Shown piece after piece: positions 36,766-46,188 of a stretch of 64,000 nucleotides of DNA (its first letter is position 1; every line of letters starts with the position of its first letter). The DNA is from Methylobacterium sp. R2-1. GTDB taxonomy: Bacteria; Pseudomonadota; Alphaproteobacteria; Rhizobiales; Beijerinckiaceae. The position numbers and the translations under genes were made by a program. Where the stretch lies: assembly GCF_014191355.1 (NCBI RefSeq), contig NZ_JACHWM010000001.1, positions 372,001-436,000 on the forward strand, in the 5' to 3' direction. The notes under the pieces were generated by a model that saw only the letters and a list, made by a program, of their open reading frames with translations, did no database searches and was not told where the DNA came from.

Positions 36766-39618
36766 ATGAACCTTTCACGCCGACAAACAGGCACTTCGAG
36801 GTGGCGTGCGGCCCTTGATGCGGCGCTGCGTGGCGGCCGCACCATTCGCGGCCGCATCTTTCTCGCTTTCCTGATGCTGAGCGCGATCACAGCAATGCTC
36901 GGCGGCTATGCCGCCATGGGCATCATGACGACAGGCGCGCTGGTCGACAAAACCTATGACCAGTCACTGATGTCGATCAATTATGCCCGCGCCGCCGCGA
37001 CCGACCTTGCGGCATTGCAGGCAACGGTTGCGCGGGCCCGCCTCGCAGGCGACGCCGAGGAGCGGCGCAACCTGGAGGCGCGGATCGAGTCCCTGGCGCA
37101 GTCCTTCGAGGAGGACCTGGAAATCGCGGCCGACCGCGCCCACTCGGAGCGTGCCACGCGGGAGGCCGCTGCCGCTAAGGATGCCGTCACCCACTGGCTC
37201 GCAGCGCGTCGCGAATTCGGACCTGATCAACAGACGGCGGATGTCTGGCAGGCGCTCGACGCCCACGCGGCGGCGGCCGAGCAGCATATCGATTTGTTGA
37301 TCAACTTCACCGCCGGGGACGGCTTCTCCTACCGTCAGACCGCGCGGGCGATCGTCGATCGCGACGTGCGGTTTAGTGTCTTTGTGACGTCGCTCGCAAT
37401 TGTCCTCTCCGGCATCGTCGCCCTGCTCCTGTTGCGGCAGATTGTTCGGCCTGTTGCGGACGCCTCGACCGTTGCGAGCCGCATCGCCGCGGGCGAGTTG
37501 ACCGTCGAAGTACCCGAAGGCGGGGCCGACGAGTTCGGTGCGCTGCTGCGAGCGATGGAGGTGATGCGCAACAACATCGCGGCGATGATGCAGGAGGAGG
37601 TTGCGCAGCGCCGCTCCGCTCAGAGCCTCTTGGCCGATGCGGTCCAGGGATCGATCGAAGGGATCATCGTCGTCGATGCCATGGGCCGCATCGTCCTCGC
37701 CAACGAGCGAGCGGCAGCGCTGCTCGGGCTCGATCCGGCCGAGACGGGGCATCGCTCCCTCACAGACGCGAGCGGCTCACCGGTTGCCGACACCCTGCTT
37801 GCCATGCCCGGCACCAGCAGCCTGACGGCCGAGACGCGCTCCGCCGACGGGCGCTGGCTGCGTATCAGCCGCAGTCCCACGCGGGACGGCGGCTTCGTCG
37901 CGGTTTGCAGCGACATGTCCCTGCTCAAGGAGCAGGAGGATCAGCTCAAGCGCAGCAATTCCCAACTCGATGCGGCCCTCAGCAACATGCTCCAGGGGCT
38001 TTGCCTCTATGACGCCGAGGGCGGCCTGCTCGTCTACAATCGCCGCTTCTGCGACATGTTCGGCATCGATGCCGGCCTGCTGCGGCCGGGCATGAGCATC
38101 CGGGAGGTTGCTCGCCTCGTCGAAGCCTCGGCCGACGACGACCGTGCCGTCGACCTGCTGATGCAGCAGCAATCCCTGCTCCAGCGTGGCGTGAGCGGGT
38201 CGCTGTGCGGCCCGATCCGGAACGATTGCATCGTCTCGCTCAAGCAGCAGCCGACCGCCGAGGGCGGCTGGATCGCCACCTACGAGGACGTGACCCAGCG
38301 CTACGAGGCGGAAGAGCGGATCATCACCATGGCGCGCCGCGACGCGCTGACGGGGCTCGCCAACCGCATGGTGTTCGGCGAGCGCCTGGAGGAGGCCGCC
38401 GCGCGTCTCGCCGAGGGGGTCGGCGCAGGCTTCGCGACACTCTGCCTCGACCTCGACCGCTTCAAGGAGGTCAACGACACGCTCGGTCATCCGATCGGCG
38501 ATGGCCTGCTGCGCAGCGTTGCGGAGCGGCTGCAGGGCTGCCTACGCGAGACCGACCTCGTCGCGCGCCTGGGCGGCGACGAGTTCGCCATCGTCCAGGC
38601 CGGCACGCATGTGCGGCGCGACGCGAGCGCGCTCGCGAAACGCCTGATCGCCGCGTTCCAGCAGCCATTCCTGCTCGACGGCCACACCGTGATGGTGGGC
38701 GTCAGCATCGGCATCTCGCTCGCGCCGGAACACGGGACGAGCCCGGAAAAACTCCTCAAGAGCGCCGACCTCGCCCTCTACCGCGCCAAAGCGACGGGGC
38801 GAGGATGCTGGTCGTTCTTCGAGGAGGAGATGGATCTCGAGCTTCGCAAGCGCCGTGCGCTCGAGAACGACCTCCGCAAGGCCGTCGACAACGGTGAGTT
38901 CGAGCTTGTCTTCCAGCCGATCGTCAAGCTCGATCGGCAGCGGATTTCGAGCTGCGAAGCGCTGCTGCGCTGGCGGCATCCCGAGCGCGGATACGTCTCT
39001 CCCGCCGACTTCATTCCGCTGGCGGAGGAGACCGGGGCCATCAGTCAGATCGGCGAATGGGTCCTCCGCAAGGCCTGTAGCGAGGCTGCAGCTTGGCCCG
39101 GCGGCATCGGCGTTGCCGTCAACGTCTCCGCGGCGCAGTTCAAGAATGCGGCGGTCGTCCGGGCCGTGATGGACGCACTCGCGGCAAGTGGTTTGCCGGC
39201 GCATCGGCTGGAGTTGGAGATCACGGAGTCGGTTCTGTTGAACGACAGCGTGACGACTTTGGCAACGCTGCACACCCTCAAGCGATTGGGCGTGCGCGTG
39301 GCGATGGACGATTTCGGCACCGGCTTCTCGTCCCTGAGCTACCTGCAGAGCTTCCCTTTCGACAAGATCAAGATCGATCAGTCCTTCGTGCGCAACCTCG
39401 ACGCGACCGGGAATTCACGCCTGATCGTGCGCTCCGTGATCGGCCTCGGCCGCAGTCTGGGCATCACGACCACCGCCGAGGGCATCGAGACCGAGGCTCA
39501 ACTCGACCAACTTCGCCTCGAAGGGTGCGAGGAGGGGCAGGGTTACCTGTTCAGCCGTCCCGTTCCCTCGGCTGCGATCCGCGAACTGGTCGTCAATCTG
39601 GGCCGGAATGCCGCATGA
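36766..39618 (+). CDS. Membrane GGDEF-EAL protein with HAMP and PAS domains
   Basis: 950 residues that make or break cyclic di-GMP. Two membrane helices (about 28-52 and 203-224) enclose a helical periplasmic sensor region. A HAMP domain follows (about 222-275), then PAS segments (about 285-390 and 400-510). The GGDEF domain has an intact active-site motif GGDEF at 603-607 (LARLGGDEFAIV type). The EAL domain has an intact EALLRW at 731-736 and DDFGTGFSSLSYL. Both motifs look functional, so it could be bifunctional, with one activity favoured by the signal. Probably monocistronic; the nearest genes are the divergent cupredoxin and the downstream Mn catalase. The ligand is unknown. Confidence 0.93.
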   Translation: MNLSRRQTGTSRWRAALDAALRGGRTIRGRIFLAFLMLSAITAMLGGYAAMGIMTTGALVDKTYDQSLMSINYARAAATDLAALQATVARARLAGDAEERRNLEARIESLAQSFEEDLEIAADRAHSERATREAAAAKDAVTHWLAARREFGPDQQTADVWQALDAHAAAAEQHIDLLINFTAGDGFSYRQTARAIVDRDVRFSVFVTSLAIVLSGIVALLLLRQIVRPVADASTVASRIAAGELTVEVPEGGADEFGALLRAMEVMRNNIAAMMQEEVAQRRSAQSLLADAVQGSIEGIIVVDAMGRIVLANERAAALLGLDPAETGHRSLTDASGSPVADTLLAMPGTSSLTAETRSADGRWLRISRSPTRDGGFVAVCSDMSLLKEQEDQLKRSNSQLDAALSNMLQGLCLYDAEGGLLVYNRRFCDMFGIDAGLLRPGMSIREVARLVEASADDDRAVDLLMQQQSLLQRGVSGSLCGPIRNDCIVSLKQQPTAEGGWIATYEDVTQRYEAEERIITMARRDALTGLANRMVFGERLEEAAARLAEGVGAGFATLCLDLDRFKEVNDTLGHPIGDGLLRSVAERLQGCLRETDLVARLGGDEFAIVQAGTHVRRDASALAKRLIAAFQQPFLLDGHTVMVGVSIGISLAPEHGTSPEKLLKSADLALYRAKATGRGCWSFFEEEMDLELRKRRALENDLRKAVDNGEFELVFQPIVKLDRQRISSCEALLRWRHPERGYVSPADFIPLAEETGAISQIGEWVLRKACSEAAAWPGGIGVAVNVSAAQFKNAAVVRAVMDALAASGLPAHRLELEITESVLLNDSVTTLATLHTLKRLGVRVAMDDFGTGFSSLSYLQSFPFDKIKIDQSFVRNLDATGNSRLIVRSVIGLGRSLGITTTAEGIETEAQLDQLRLEGCEEGQGYLFSRPVPSAAIRELVVNLGRNAA

Positions 39619-39872
39619 ACGGTCCGATCGCCCGCAGCGTAGAAACAGGTCGACCGAACGTCTTCTCTCATCACCGAGGATGGCAGACTAGATTATGCAC
39701 TGTGCTATATCAGCATAACATATGATTGAGTCGTTCCTCGGCTGATTTTCCGCTGAACAAAGCGCGCATCCGGCGATTTCCCGAACACAGAAGCCGAGAC
39801 ACAGCCAGGTCGAATGACTTGGCCGTGCTCTGCCTTGTGGGCTGTGCTTCGCGCATTCGAGGAAACAAGCCG

Positions 39873-40730
39873 ATGTATTATTTCGACAAGCGACTCCAAT
39901 ATCCTGTGCGGGTCGAGAGCCCGGACCCGATCTATGCCCGGATGCTGCAGCAGGCGATCGGTGGTGTCGAGGGCGAGATCCGTGTCTGTATGCAATACTT
40001 CTTTCAAGCCTGGGGCAATCGCGCGCCCAACACCAAGTATCGCGACATGCTACTCCACACCGCGACGGAGGAGATCGGGCACATCGAGATGCTCGCGACA
40101 GCTGTTGCGATGAACCTGGAGAATGCTCCGACCAAGGTTCAAGAAGCCGGCGCCGCCGACGCCATCGTCGGCGCGGTGATGGGCGGCGAGAACCCGCGCC
40201 ACATTGCCGAGGGCATGCTGCACAAGCATCTGCTGTCGAGCGGAATGGCCGCCTTCCCGGGCAATTCCGACGGCGTGCCGTTCGACATGAACCACATCTA
40301 CGCCAGTGGAAACCTCGCGGCCGACATGTACTGCAATGTCGCCGCCGAGGCGACGGGCCGGACGCTCGCCGTGCGCCTGTCCAACGCCACCAACGATCCC
40401 GGCATGAAGGACATGTGGAGCTTCCTGATCGCCCGCGACACCATGCACCAGCAGCAATGGCTTTCGGTGATTGAGGAAGTCGGCGGCCATGAGGGTGCGT
40501 TGCCGATCCCGAACTCCTTCCCGCAATCGGAGGAGAACCAGAAGTACAACTACAGCTTCTTTGCCACCAACCGCGACGGCGTGCCGCCGCCGGAAGGCCG
40601 TTGGACGAGCGGCCGCTCTCTTGATGGCAAGGGCGAGTACAACGTGGTCCAGAACGCACCCATGGGGCAGGAGCCCGTCCTCGGCCCGGCCCGACCCGAC
40701 AGCGGCGCCCAGAGCGAGCAGATCGGCTGA
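39873..40730 (+). CDS. Manganese catalase
   Basis: 285 residues from ATG 39873, with GAGGA about 9 nt upstream. It is a non-haem di-manganese catalase that converts H2O2 to water and oxygen. The four-helix ferritin-like core shows metal ligands in VEGEIRVCMQYFFQ (Glu35), ATEEIGHIEML (Glu67, His70), AAEATGR and ARDTMHQQQW, followed by the family C-terminal region YNYSFFATNRDGVPPPEGRW. There is no signal peptide, so it is cytosolic. A YciF-like ferritin-fold gene follows 78 bp downstream and the two are commonly linked as stress genes. A hairpin separates them. Confidence 0.94.
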   Translation: MYYFDKRLQYPVRVESPDPIYARMLQQAIGGVEGEIRVCMQYFFQAWGNRAPNTKYRDMLLHTATEEIGHIEMLATAVAMNLENAPTKVQEAGAADAIVGAVMGGENPRHIAEGMLHKHLLSSGMAAFPGNSDGVPFDMNHIYASGNLAADMYCNVAAEATGRTLAVRLSNATNDPGMKDMWSFLIARDTMHQQQWLSVIEEVGGHEGALPIPNSFPQSEENQKYNYSFFATNRDGVPPPEGRWTSGRSLDGKGEYNVVQNAPMGQEPVLGPARPDSGAQSEQIG

Positions 40731-40738
40731 TCCCACGC

Positions 40739-40762
40739 GCCCGGCTGGATCCTCAGCCGGGC
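40739..40762 (+). terminator. Hairpin between the Mn catalase and YciF-like genes
   Basis: GCCCGGCTG (40739-40747) pairs perfectly with CAGCCGGGC (40754-40762). No U-tract follows, so it may be an attenuator or an mRNA-stabilising structure rather than a full terminator. Confidence 0.5.
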
Positions 40763-40808
40763 AGGTCCTGCCGATTCACGTACACTCTTCGAACAGGAGA
40801 AGCCGACG

Positions 40809-41318
40809 ATGGTGCTCGACACGCGCGAAATCTACGTCACCGCTCTCAAGAACACTCATGCCCTTGAAATGCAGGCCCTGCAGATCATGGAGCGTCAGGT
40901 CGAGCGGCTCACCCGATATCCGGAGATGGAAGAGGCGCTACGCCGCCATATCGCGGAGACGCACGGCCAGCGCGCGCGTCTCGAGGAGGCACTCCAGGCG
41001 CTTGGAGACAGTCCGTCGGCCATCAAGGAAGGCATTCTCGGCTTCGTCGGCAACATGATGGCGCTGGGCCACACGCCGGCGCAGGATGAGATCCTGAAGA
41101 ACACCTACGCCAACCACGCCTTCGAGAACTTCGAGATTGCCGCCTACGAATCCCTCCTCACCATCGGCGAGGCCGCTGGGCAGGGCGGGAACCTGACGGG
41201 TTTCCGGCAATCGCTTCAGGAGGAGGAGGCAATGGCGCGTCGCGTACGCGAGCTGATCGGCCCGACGACGAAACGCTACATCGACCTCACGGTCGCAGGC
41301 GAGAAAGCGGATCGCTGA
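40809..41318 (+). CDS. YciF/YciE-like ferritin-fold protein (DUF892)
   Basis: 169 residues forming an all-helical ferritin-like four-helix bundle. The family marks are YVTALKNTHALEMQALQIMERQ, HIAETHGQRARLEEAL and YANHAFENFEIAAYESLL, whose Glu and His residues could bind a di-metal centre. E. coli YciF/YciE are induced in osmotic and general stress and their biochemical role is unsettled. Start ATG 40809 is preceded by AGGAG. It directly follows the Mn catalase, which suggests a joint peroxide or desiccation response. A near-perfect inverted repeat follows. Confidence 0.88.
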   Translation: MVLDTREIYVTALKNTHALEMQALQIMERQVERLTRYPEMEEALRRHIAETHGQRARLEEALQALGDSPSAIKEGILGFVGNMMALGHTPAQDEILKNTYANHAFENFEIAAYESLLTIGEAAGQGGNLTGFRQSLQEEEAMARRVRELIGPTTKRYIDLTVAGEKADR

Positions 41319-41333
41319 GGCGAGTCTCTCAGG

Positions 41334-41365
41334 CATCCGGCGATGCACCGATGCATCGCTGGATG
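41334..41365. terminator. Bidirectional terminator-like hairpin
   Basis: Arms 41334-41347 and 41352-41365 match over 14 bp with one mismatch and a 4-nt loop, then TCTTT on the plus strand. It sits between convergent genes and can serve both. Confidence 0.65.
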
Positions 41366-41400
41366 TCTTTGCCATCGGCCAGGGGTTTTGAAGGGCGACG

Positions 41401-41433
41401 CCCGTCGCCAAGATCGTCGCCAAGATCGTCGCG
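41401..41433. repeat. Tandem repeat of about 12 bp
   Basis: The unit GTCGCCAAGATC is repeated head to tail about 2.5 times in the gap between the YciF-like gene and the convergent methyltransferase gene. Probably slippage; no coding role seen. Confidence 0.55.
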
Positions 41434-41451
41434 GGAATCGGCGCAGTCGCG

Positions 41452-42126
41452 TCAGGACCGCGTCGCGAGCCATATGACGTGGCGTGGACCGCTCGAACCG
41501 CTCGCCGGAAGGCGAACCTCCTCAACGGCGAAGCCGAGGCGCTGAAGCCGCGCCTTGAACTTCCGATCCGGTGAGCCCGACCAGACACCGAGCGTACCGC
41601 CCGGCTTGAGCGCCCATTGCGCCCGCTTCAGCCCCCACTCGTCGTAGAGGCGATCGTTCGCGCGCCGCATCAGCCCCTCGGGACCGTTATCCACATCCAG
41701 AAGGACGGCGTCCCAACCGGCAGGCTCGGATTGGATCAGCCGGTTCACATCCACTTCGCGAAGCTCGACCCGCGGATCGTCCAGGCAGCCGCCGAAGACC
41801 GGGGCAAGCGGCCCGCGCGCCCACGCGGCCACCGCCGGGACGAGTTCGGCGACGACGACACGTGCATCCGGTCCGAGCCCGTGCAACGCTGCGCGGAGCG
41901 TGAAACCCATGCCCAGACCGCCGATCAGCACGCGGGGTGCCGGCCGGTTCGCCAGCCGGGCGCAGGTGAGGGAGGCCAGCGCTTCCTCCGAGTCTCCTCG
42001 CGTGCTGTTCATCAGTTCGATGGTGCCGACGACGATCGAGAATTCGCTGCCTCGCTGCATCAGGGCGAGGCTCTTGCCGCCGCCGGGCACGTCAACGGTT
42101 TCGAGGTGAACCCATTCGCTCATCAT
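41452..42126 (-). CDS. Spermidine synthase-like / class I methyltransferase-fold protein
   Basis: 224 residues from ATG 42126, with GGAAGGG upstream. The Rossmann core has VLIGGLGMGFTLRAAL (nucleotide loop), VVVAELVPAVAAWAR (acidic loop), LREVDVN and WDAVLLDVDNGPEGLM, the pattern of polyamine-synthase-like proteins. The residues that bind putrescine in true SpeE are not evident, so an aminopropyl transferase activity is doubtful and it may be another small-molecule transferase. No polyamine genes are nearby. The product label is therefore a fold assignment only. Confidence 0.75.
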   Translation of the reverse strand: MMSEWVHLETVDVPGGGKSLALMQRGSEFSIVVGTIELMNSTRGDSEEALASLTCARLANRPAPRVLIGGLGMGFTLRAALHGLGPDARVVVAELVPAVAAWARGPLAPVFGGCLDDPRVELREVDVNRLIQSEPAGWDAVLLDVDNGPEGLMRRANDRLYDEWGLKRAQWALKPGGTLGVWSGSPDRKFKARLQRLGFAVEEVRLPASGSSGPRHVIWLATRS

Positions 42127-42211
42127 GACCCTTCCCGACCGGGCGCGGGGTATGACCCCGTCTGCATTCGCCGCCATTGCTCAAGTCGCTAAAGGCCGCC
42201 TATCAGCACGC

Positions 42212-42463
42212 ATGTCCAAGCGCACCAAATCTCTGCCGCAGCAACGCGGCTTCGTCCTCTTCGACGTCGTCTTCGCAGACGGCACACGCGCCTCGAACCG
42301 GCGTGTGCCGATGGAAATCCTCGGTGGGCTCGACGGCGACGAGCCGGCACGCCAACTCATTGCCGAGCAGGAAGCGGAAATCGCGCAGAAGGCCGGACGG
42401 GCGCCGCGTGAGATCCAGACGCTCACCCGCTCGCCGATCCCGAAACCGGTTGTGGCCACCTGA
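42212..42463 (+). CDS. Hypothetical small protein
   Basis: 83 residues from ATG 42212. The sequence has a beta-strand-like start RGFVLFDVVFADGTRASNRRVP followed by a helix rich in Glu, Ala and Gln (IAEQEAEIAQKAG). It is charged, soluble and has no signal peptide or cysteine. I do not recognise the family. It is divergent from the methyltransferase-fold gene, with an 85-bp gap for promoters. Confidence 0.6.
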   Translation: MSKRTKSLPQQRGFVLFDVVFADGTRASNRRVPMEILGGLDGDEPARQLIAEQEAEIAQKAGRAPREIQTLTRSPIPKPVVAT

Positions 42464-42567
42464 AGGGGTGGAACGGCGCCTGCGCGCCAAGCCGGGGCGG
42501 CTGCATGCGTTGCCCCGCATTCCACTCGCTTCCCGAGCCATCCGCCGGGAAGCAGAGCCAGAATGAA

Positions 42568-42596
42568 GAAGGGGCTGGCACAGTGCCAACCCCTTC
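42568..42596 (-). terminator. Terminator of tRNA-His (minus strand)
   Basis: GAAGGGG-C-TGGCA and TGCCA-A-CCCCTTC form a 12-bp stem with one mismatch and a CAG loop, directly downstream of the tRNA on the minus strand and followed there by a T-rich stretch (CTTCATTCT). It may also stop the converging small gene. Confidence 0.7.
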
Positions 42597-42615
42597 AACT
42601 TCATTCCAAATTGGA

Positions 42616-42692
42616 TGGTACCACCGCCCCGGCTCGAACGGGGGACCCCTAGATCCACAATCTAGTGCTCTAACCAACTGAGCTACGGCGGC
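42616..42692 (-). tRNA. tRNA-His (anticodon GTG), CCA encoded, no G-1
   Basis: On the minus strand the acceptor starts GCCGCCG and pairs with CGGTGGT, with a G1-U72 wobble, then discriminator A73 and encoded CCA. The anticodon stem CTAGA/TCTAG holds TTGTGGA with anticodon GTG. The base before G1 is T, so the G-1 typical of other bacteria is absent; A73 with U72 is the alphaproteobacterial form. Confidence 0.96.
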
Positions 42693-42840
42693 ACGTGAGG
42701 GGGGACTTATCCCGAGGCTCGCGGCATTTCAAGCGCCTTGAATGCATCTCGCGGCGGTTCGCACCGTCGATCCACGAGTGCTAGACGGCGGATGCATAGG
42801 CGCCATGGCCTCCATCCGGTCCCAGCCCCCGCGAGTGCTG

Positions 42841-44685
42841 ATGAGCCCGTCCACATCCCCCGTCGCTGCGGCCCCGCTGGTTCAGGCACCCGCACGGCTT
42901 CGGGCCTGGGTCCGGGGAAGCGAAGTGGCCCTCGTGCTGCTCGCAGCCGCCACGGGCTGCATCGGAGGCCTCGCCGTCGCCGCCATGAGCGGCGCCAGCC
43001 AGCTCTTACGCGAGTTCCTTTATCGGCTTCCCGCCGGACAGCGCCTCAGCAGCCTCACGGATCTTCCCACGGAGGGTCTGATGGGCCTTCCTTTCCTGGC
43101 TCCGGCGCTTGGCGGTGCCGTCCTCGGCTTGCTGCTCCTGGTCTCGACCCGGGGGCGCGGCAAGAACAAGCGCGCCGTTGTCGATCCCATCGAAGCGAAC
43201 GCGCTGCACGGCGGGCGGATGTCGCTGCGCGGCTCCCTCGACGTGGCGGTGCAGAATGTGGTCTCGAACGGCTGCGGCGCCTCGGTCGGGCTGGAGGCCG
43301 GCTACACGCAGGTCGCGGCGGGGATCGCCTCGCGGCTCGGCATCGCCTTCGAGATGCGGCGCTCGGACCTGCGCACCCTGGTCGGCTGCGGCTCAGCGGC
43401 CGCCATTGCGGCTGCCTTCGGCTCGCCGCTCACCGGCGCCTTCTACGCCTTCGAGCTCATCATCGGCACCTACACCATCGCGACGCTCGCCCCCGTCGTC
43501 GTCGCGGCCCTCTGCGGCAGCCTGGTGATGCGAGTCCTCGCGCCGCAGCCCGCCTTCGTCGATGTCGGCGCGCTGGCGCTCGCCAAGAACACGGCCGTGG
43601 ATGCGGGCGATACCCTACCCTGCCTCGCTCTCGGGCTTGTCTGTGCCGGACTCGCGGTGCTGCTGATGCGGGGCGTCACACTGGTGGAGCAGGGTTTTCG
43701 CGCCTCGCGCCTGCCCACGCCCCTGCGGCCGATCCTCGGCGGCCTGTGCGTCGGCGGTCTCGCCCTGGCGACGACGCCCCAGGTGCTCTCGGCCGGACAC
43801 GGGGCGCTCCACATCTACCTCGCCCCCGAGGCGACCGCCGGGCTCGGCGCGCTTGCCGGGCTCGTCGTCGCCAAGGCCGCGGCCTCGGCGATGTCGATCG
43901 GCTCGGGCTTCCGCGGCGGTCTGTTCTTCGCCTCGCTGTTCCTCGGCGCGCTGGTGGGTCGCCTGTTCGCCGGCCTGGCGCCGGTGGTGTGGCCCGGCTT
44001 CGAAGGGTTCGGACTCGCGCCGATCGGCTACGCCGTGGTCGGTATGAGCGCCTTTGCCGTCGCCATCGTCGGCGGCCCCCTCACCATGACCTTCCTCGCC
44101 CTCGAAATGACCGGAAGCTTCCCGGTGACCGGACTCGTTCTCGCCTCGGTGATCGCCTCGTCGCTCACGGTGCGGAAGACCTTCGGCTACTCCTTCGCCA
44201 CTTGGCGCTTCCACCTACGCGGCGAGACTATCCGGAGCGCCCACGATGTCGGCTGGATGCGCAACCTCACCGTGGGACGGATGATGCGCAAGGACATCCG
44301 GCCTGTTGCTCTCGACACGCCGATGGCGACGTTTCTGCGCGCCCATCCGCTGGGCTCACCCTCGCGGGTGGTCGTGGTGGACGAGCACGACCGCTACGCA
44401 GGGGTCGTCCTCGTGCCTGAAGCCCACGCCCTTGCCGCCGAGAACGGCGGTGAAGCGCCCCGTCTCGCCGACGTCGTTCGCTACCCCAAATCGTTTCTGC
44501 TGGCCGATATGAGCGTCAAGCAGGCGGCGGCCGCCTTCGATCAGGCCGAGAGCGAGGCGCTCGCCGTGCTCGACGGCGCACAGAGCCGCAGGGTGATCGG
44601 ATTGCTGACGGAGAGTCACACGCTGAAACGCTACAGCGAGGAATTGGACCGGCAGCGACGCGCCATGCTCGGCGAAGCGGCTTAA
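42841..44685 (+). CDS. ClC-family chloride channel/transporter with CBS domains
   Basis: 614 residues from ATG 42841 (upstream ATGs at 42742 and 42805 are possible; none has a strong ribosome site). It is an integral membrane protein with about 10-12 helical segments from residue 25 to 440. The anion filter regions are visible as GCGASVGLEAG, with the gating glutamate Glu152, and SGFRGGLFFASLFLGALVG. The C-terminal cytosolic part has a pair of CBS domains, beginning near VGRMMRKDIRPVAL and ending near SRRVIGLLTESHTLKRY, that may bind adenine nucleotides. ClC proteins either conduct Cl- or exchange Cl- for H+; the exchange type is usual in bacteria. A small secreted-protein gene follows after 17 bp. 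Confidence 0.9.
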   Translation: MSPSTSPVAAAPLVQAPARLRAWVRGSEVALVLLAAATGCIGGLAVAAMSGASQLLREFLYRLPAGQRLSSLTDLPTEGLMGLPFLAPALGGAVLGLLLLVSTRGRGKNKRAVVDPIEANALHGGRMSLRGSLDVAVQNVVSNGCGASVGLEAGYTQVAAGIASRLGIAFEMRRSDLRTLVGCGSAAAIAAAFGSPLTGAFYAFELIIGTYTIATLAPVVVAALCGSLVMRVLAPQPAFVDVGALALAKNTAVDAGDTLPCLALGLVCAGLAVLLMRGVTLVEQGFRASRLPTPLRPILGGLCVGGLALATTPQVLSAGHGALHIYLAPEATAGLGALAGLVVAKAAASAMSIGSGFRGGLFFASLFLGALVGRLFAGLAPVVWPGFEGFGLAPIGYAVVGMSAFAVAIVGGPLTMTFLALEMTGSFPVTGLVLASVIASSLTVRKTFGYSFATWRFHLRGETIRSAHDVGWMRNLTVGRMMRKDIRPVALDTPMATFLRAHPLGSPSRVVVVDEHDRYAGVVLVPEAHALAAENGGEAPRLADVVRYPKSFLLADMSVKQAAAAFDQAESEALAVLDGAQSRRVIGLLTESHTLKRYSEELDRQRRAMLGEAA

Positions 44686-44702
44686 AAGAGGGTGGGCGTG
44701 CT

Positions 44703-45203
44703 ATGTATCGCCGCATGACCCTGCGCGCTCCTCTCGCTGGCCTTGCTCTCGTCTTGTCTCTCGGATCACCGGTCCGGGCAGAATCCTGCGACGGCCTCAC
44801 CGTGCGGCTGATCCGCGGCACTGGCGCTGCCCTGGCCGGGCGCAGCGGTTCGCTCGTCGTGTTTCGGGCCGCCGACGCCGACCGGATGAGCCTCGACTGC
44901 GCCACGCCGCGACGGCTCGTGTTCCGCTCGGGTCTCCGCGAACCCCCGCATGCCTTCTTTACCCTGATCGGGCTTGCCGGGCGGACGCTGGCAGGCGCGC
45001 CAGCGGAATCGGTCGAGACGCTCGCTCTGCGCCTGCATCAGGACAGTCTGCTCACCGGCGCGCCGCAACTCGGCCGGGTCGGCGGCGCGGTTCTGCGCTG
45101 CGATCCCGGCGACCGGCCGGATGGCATCGGTACCGGCAGCCTGTGCCGCCTGGCGGCTGACTGTCCGCACCGCGGCCTTTCCCGCGCGGCAGGGCCGGGT
45201 TAG
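44703..45203 (+). CDS. Hypothetical secreted protein
   Basis: 166 residues with a signal peptide (hydrophobic core about 8-22, cleavage near VRA-ESCDG). The mature protein has four cysteines ([25 protein letters not shown] region) that could form disulfides in the periplasm. No known domain is recognised. It sits 17 bp after the ClC gene and 10 bp before kdsA on the same strand, so it is probably part of that operon. ATG 44715 is an alternative start. Confidence 0.65.
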   Translation: MYRRMTLRAPLAGLALVLSLGSPVRAESCDGLTVRLIRGTGAALAGRSGSLVVFRAADADRMSLDCATPRRLVFRSGLREPPHAFFTLIGLAGRTLAGAPAESVETLALRLHQDSLLTGAPQLGRVGGAVLRCDPGDRPDGIGTGSLCRLAADCPHRGLSRAAGPG

Positions 45204-45213
45204 AGCGGGCGTC

Positions 45214-46062
45214 ATGCCCGAGACCGCACAGACTTCCGGCTCCGTCGTCCGAACCGGCGACGTCGCCTTCGCCAACCATCTGCCGCTGGCGCTGATCGCC
45301 GGCCCCTGTCAGCTCGAAGGGCGAGCGCACGCGCTTGAAGTCGCTTCCGCCCTCAAGGAGATGGCAGGCAAGCTCGGCATCGGGCTCGTGTTCAAGTCGT
45401 CCTTCGACAAGGCCAACCGCACCTCCGGCCGCTCGGCCCGCGGCGTCGGCCTCGATGAGGCATTGCCGGTCTTCGCCGAGATTCGCGAGAGCCTCGGGCT
45501 TCCCGTGCTCACCGACGTGCACGAGGCCGAGCACTGCGCACGGGCCGCGCAAGCCGTCGACATCCTGCAGATCCCGGCCTTCCTCTGCCGCCAAACGGAC
45601 CTCTTGCTCGCCGCTGCTGCCACGGGGCGGGCGGTCAACGTCAAGAAGGGCCAGTTCCTCGCGCCCTGGGACATGGCGCACGTCGCCGCCAAGGTGACGG
45701 AGGCCGGCAACCCCAACGTCATCGTCACCGAGCGCGGCGCCTCCTTCGGCTACAATACGCTCGTCTCAGACATGCGTTCGCTGCCGATCATGGCCCGCGT
45801 CACCGGCGGTGCCCCTGTGGTGTTCGATGCGACGCATTCGGTCCAGCAGCCCGGCGGACAGGGCGCTACGTCCGGCGGACAGCGAGAGTTCGTCGCCGTG
45901 CTCGCCCGCGCCGCAGTCGCCGTCGGCGTGGCGGGAGTCTTCATCGAGACCCATCCCGATCCCGATCACGCTCCCTCCGACGGGCCGAACATGGTGGCGC
46001 TTGCCGACCTTCCCGCGCTGGTTGAGGCGTTGATGGCATTCGACCGTCTCGCCAAGGCGTAA
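45214..46062 (+). CDS. kdsA: 3-deoxy-8-phosphooctulonate synthase (KDO-8-P synthase)
   Basis: Condenses PEP with arabinose 5-phosphate to KDO 8-phosphate, the precursor of the inner-core sugar of lipopolysaccharide. 282 residues, the family's usual length. Motifs are [10 protein letters not shown] (substrate and metal region), [61 protein letters not shown] and [15 protein letters not shown]. The cysteine in AGPCQ and the DGPN aspartate are conserved in the metal-dependent class, but I cannot settle metal dependence by eye. Start ATG 45214 is chosen as the family N-terminus. In E. coli and many proteobacteria kdsA is close to eno, as it is here (1.9 kb upstream). Confidence 0.95.
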   Translation: MPETAQTSGSVVRTGDVAFANHLPLALIAGPCQLEGRAHALEVASALKEMAGKLGIGLVFKSSFDKANRTSGRSARGVGLDEALPVFAEIRESLGLPVLTDVHEAEHCARAAQAVDILQIPAFLCRQTDLLLAAAATGRAVNVKKGQFLAPWDMAHVAAKVTEAGNPNVIVTERGASFGYNTLVSDMRSLPIMARVTGGAPVVFDATHSVQQPGGQGATSGGQREFVAVLARAAVAVGVAGVFIETHPDPDHAPSDGPNMVALADLPALVEALMAFDRLAKA

Positions 46063-46188
46063 GAGCGGTACAAGTCGGCTCGTTTCAGATTCCGTTCAGG
46101 CAGGAGGCGTTAACTTCGGTCCTAAGCGAGAATTACCGCGTCCCGGAGATGATTTCGATCCCTCCCGGACGTGACACCTAACTTGGCG

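Noticed and set aside
41401..41433. CRISPR-like repeat
   Set aside because: Only about 2.5 head-to-tail 12-bp units without spacers; simple tandem duplication.
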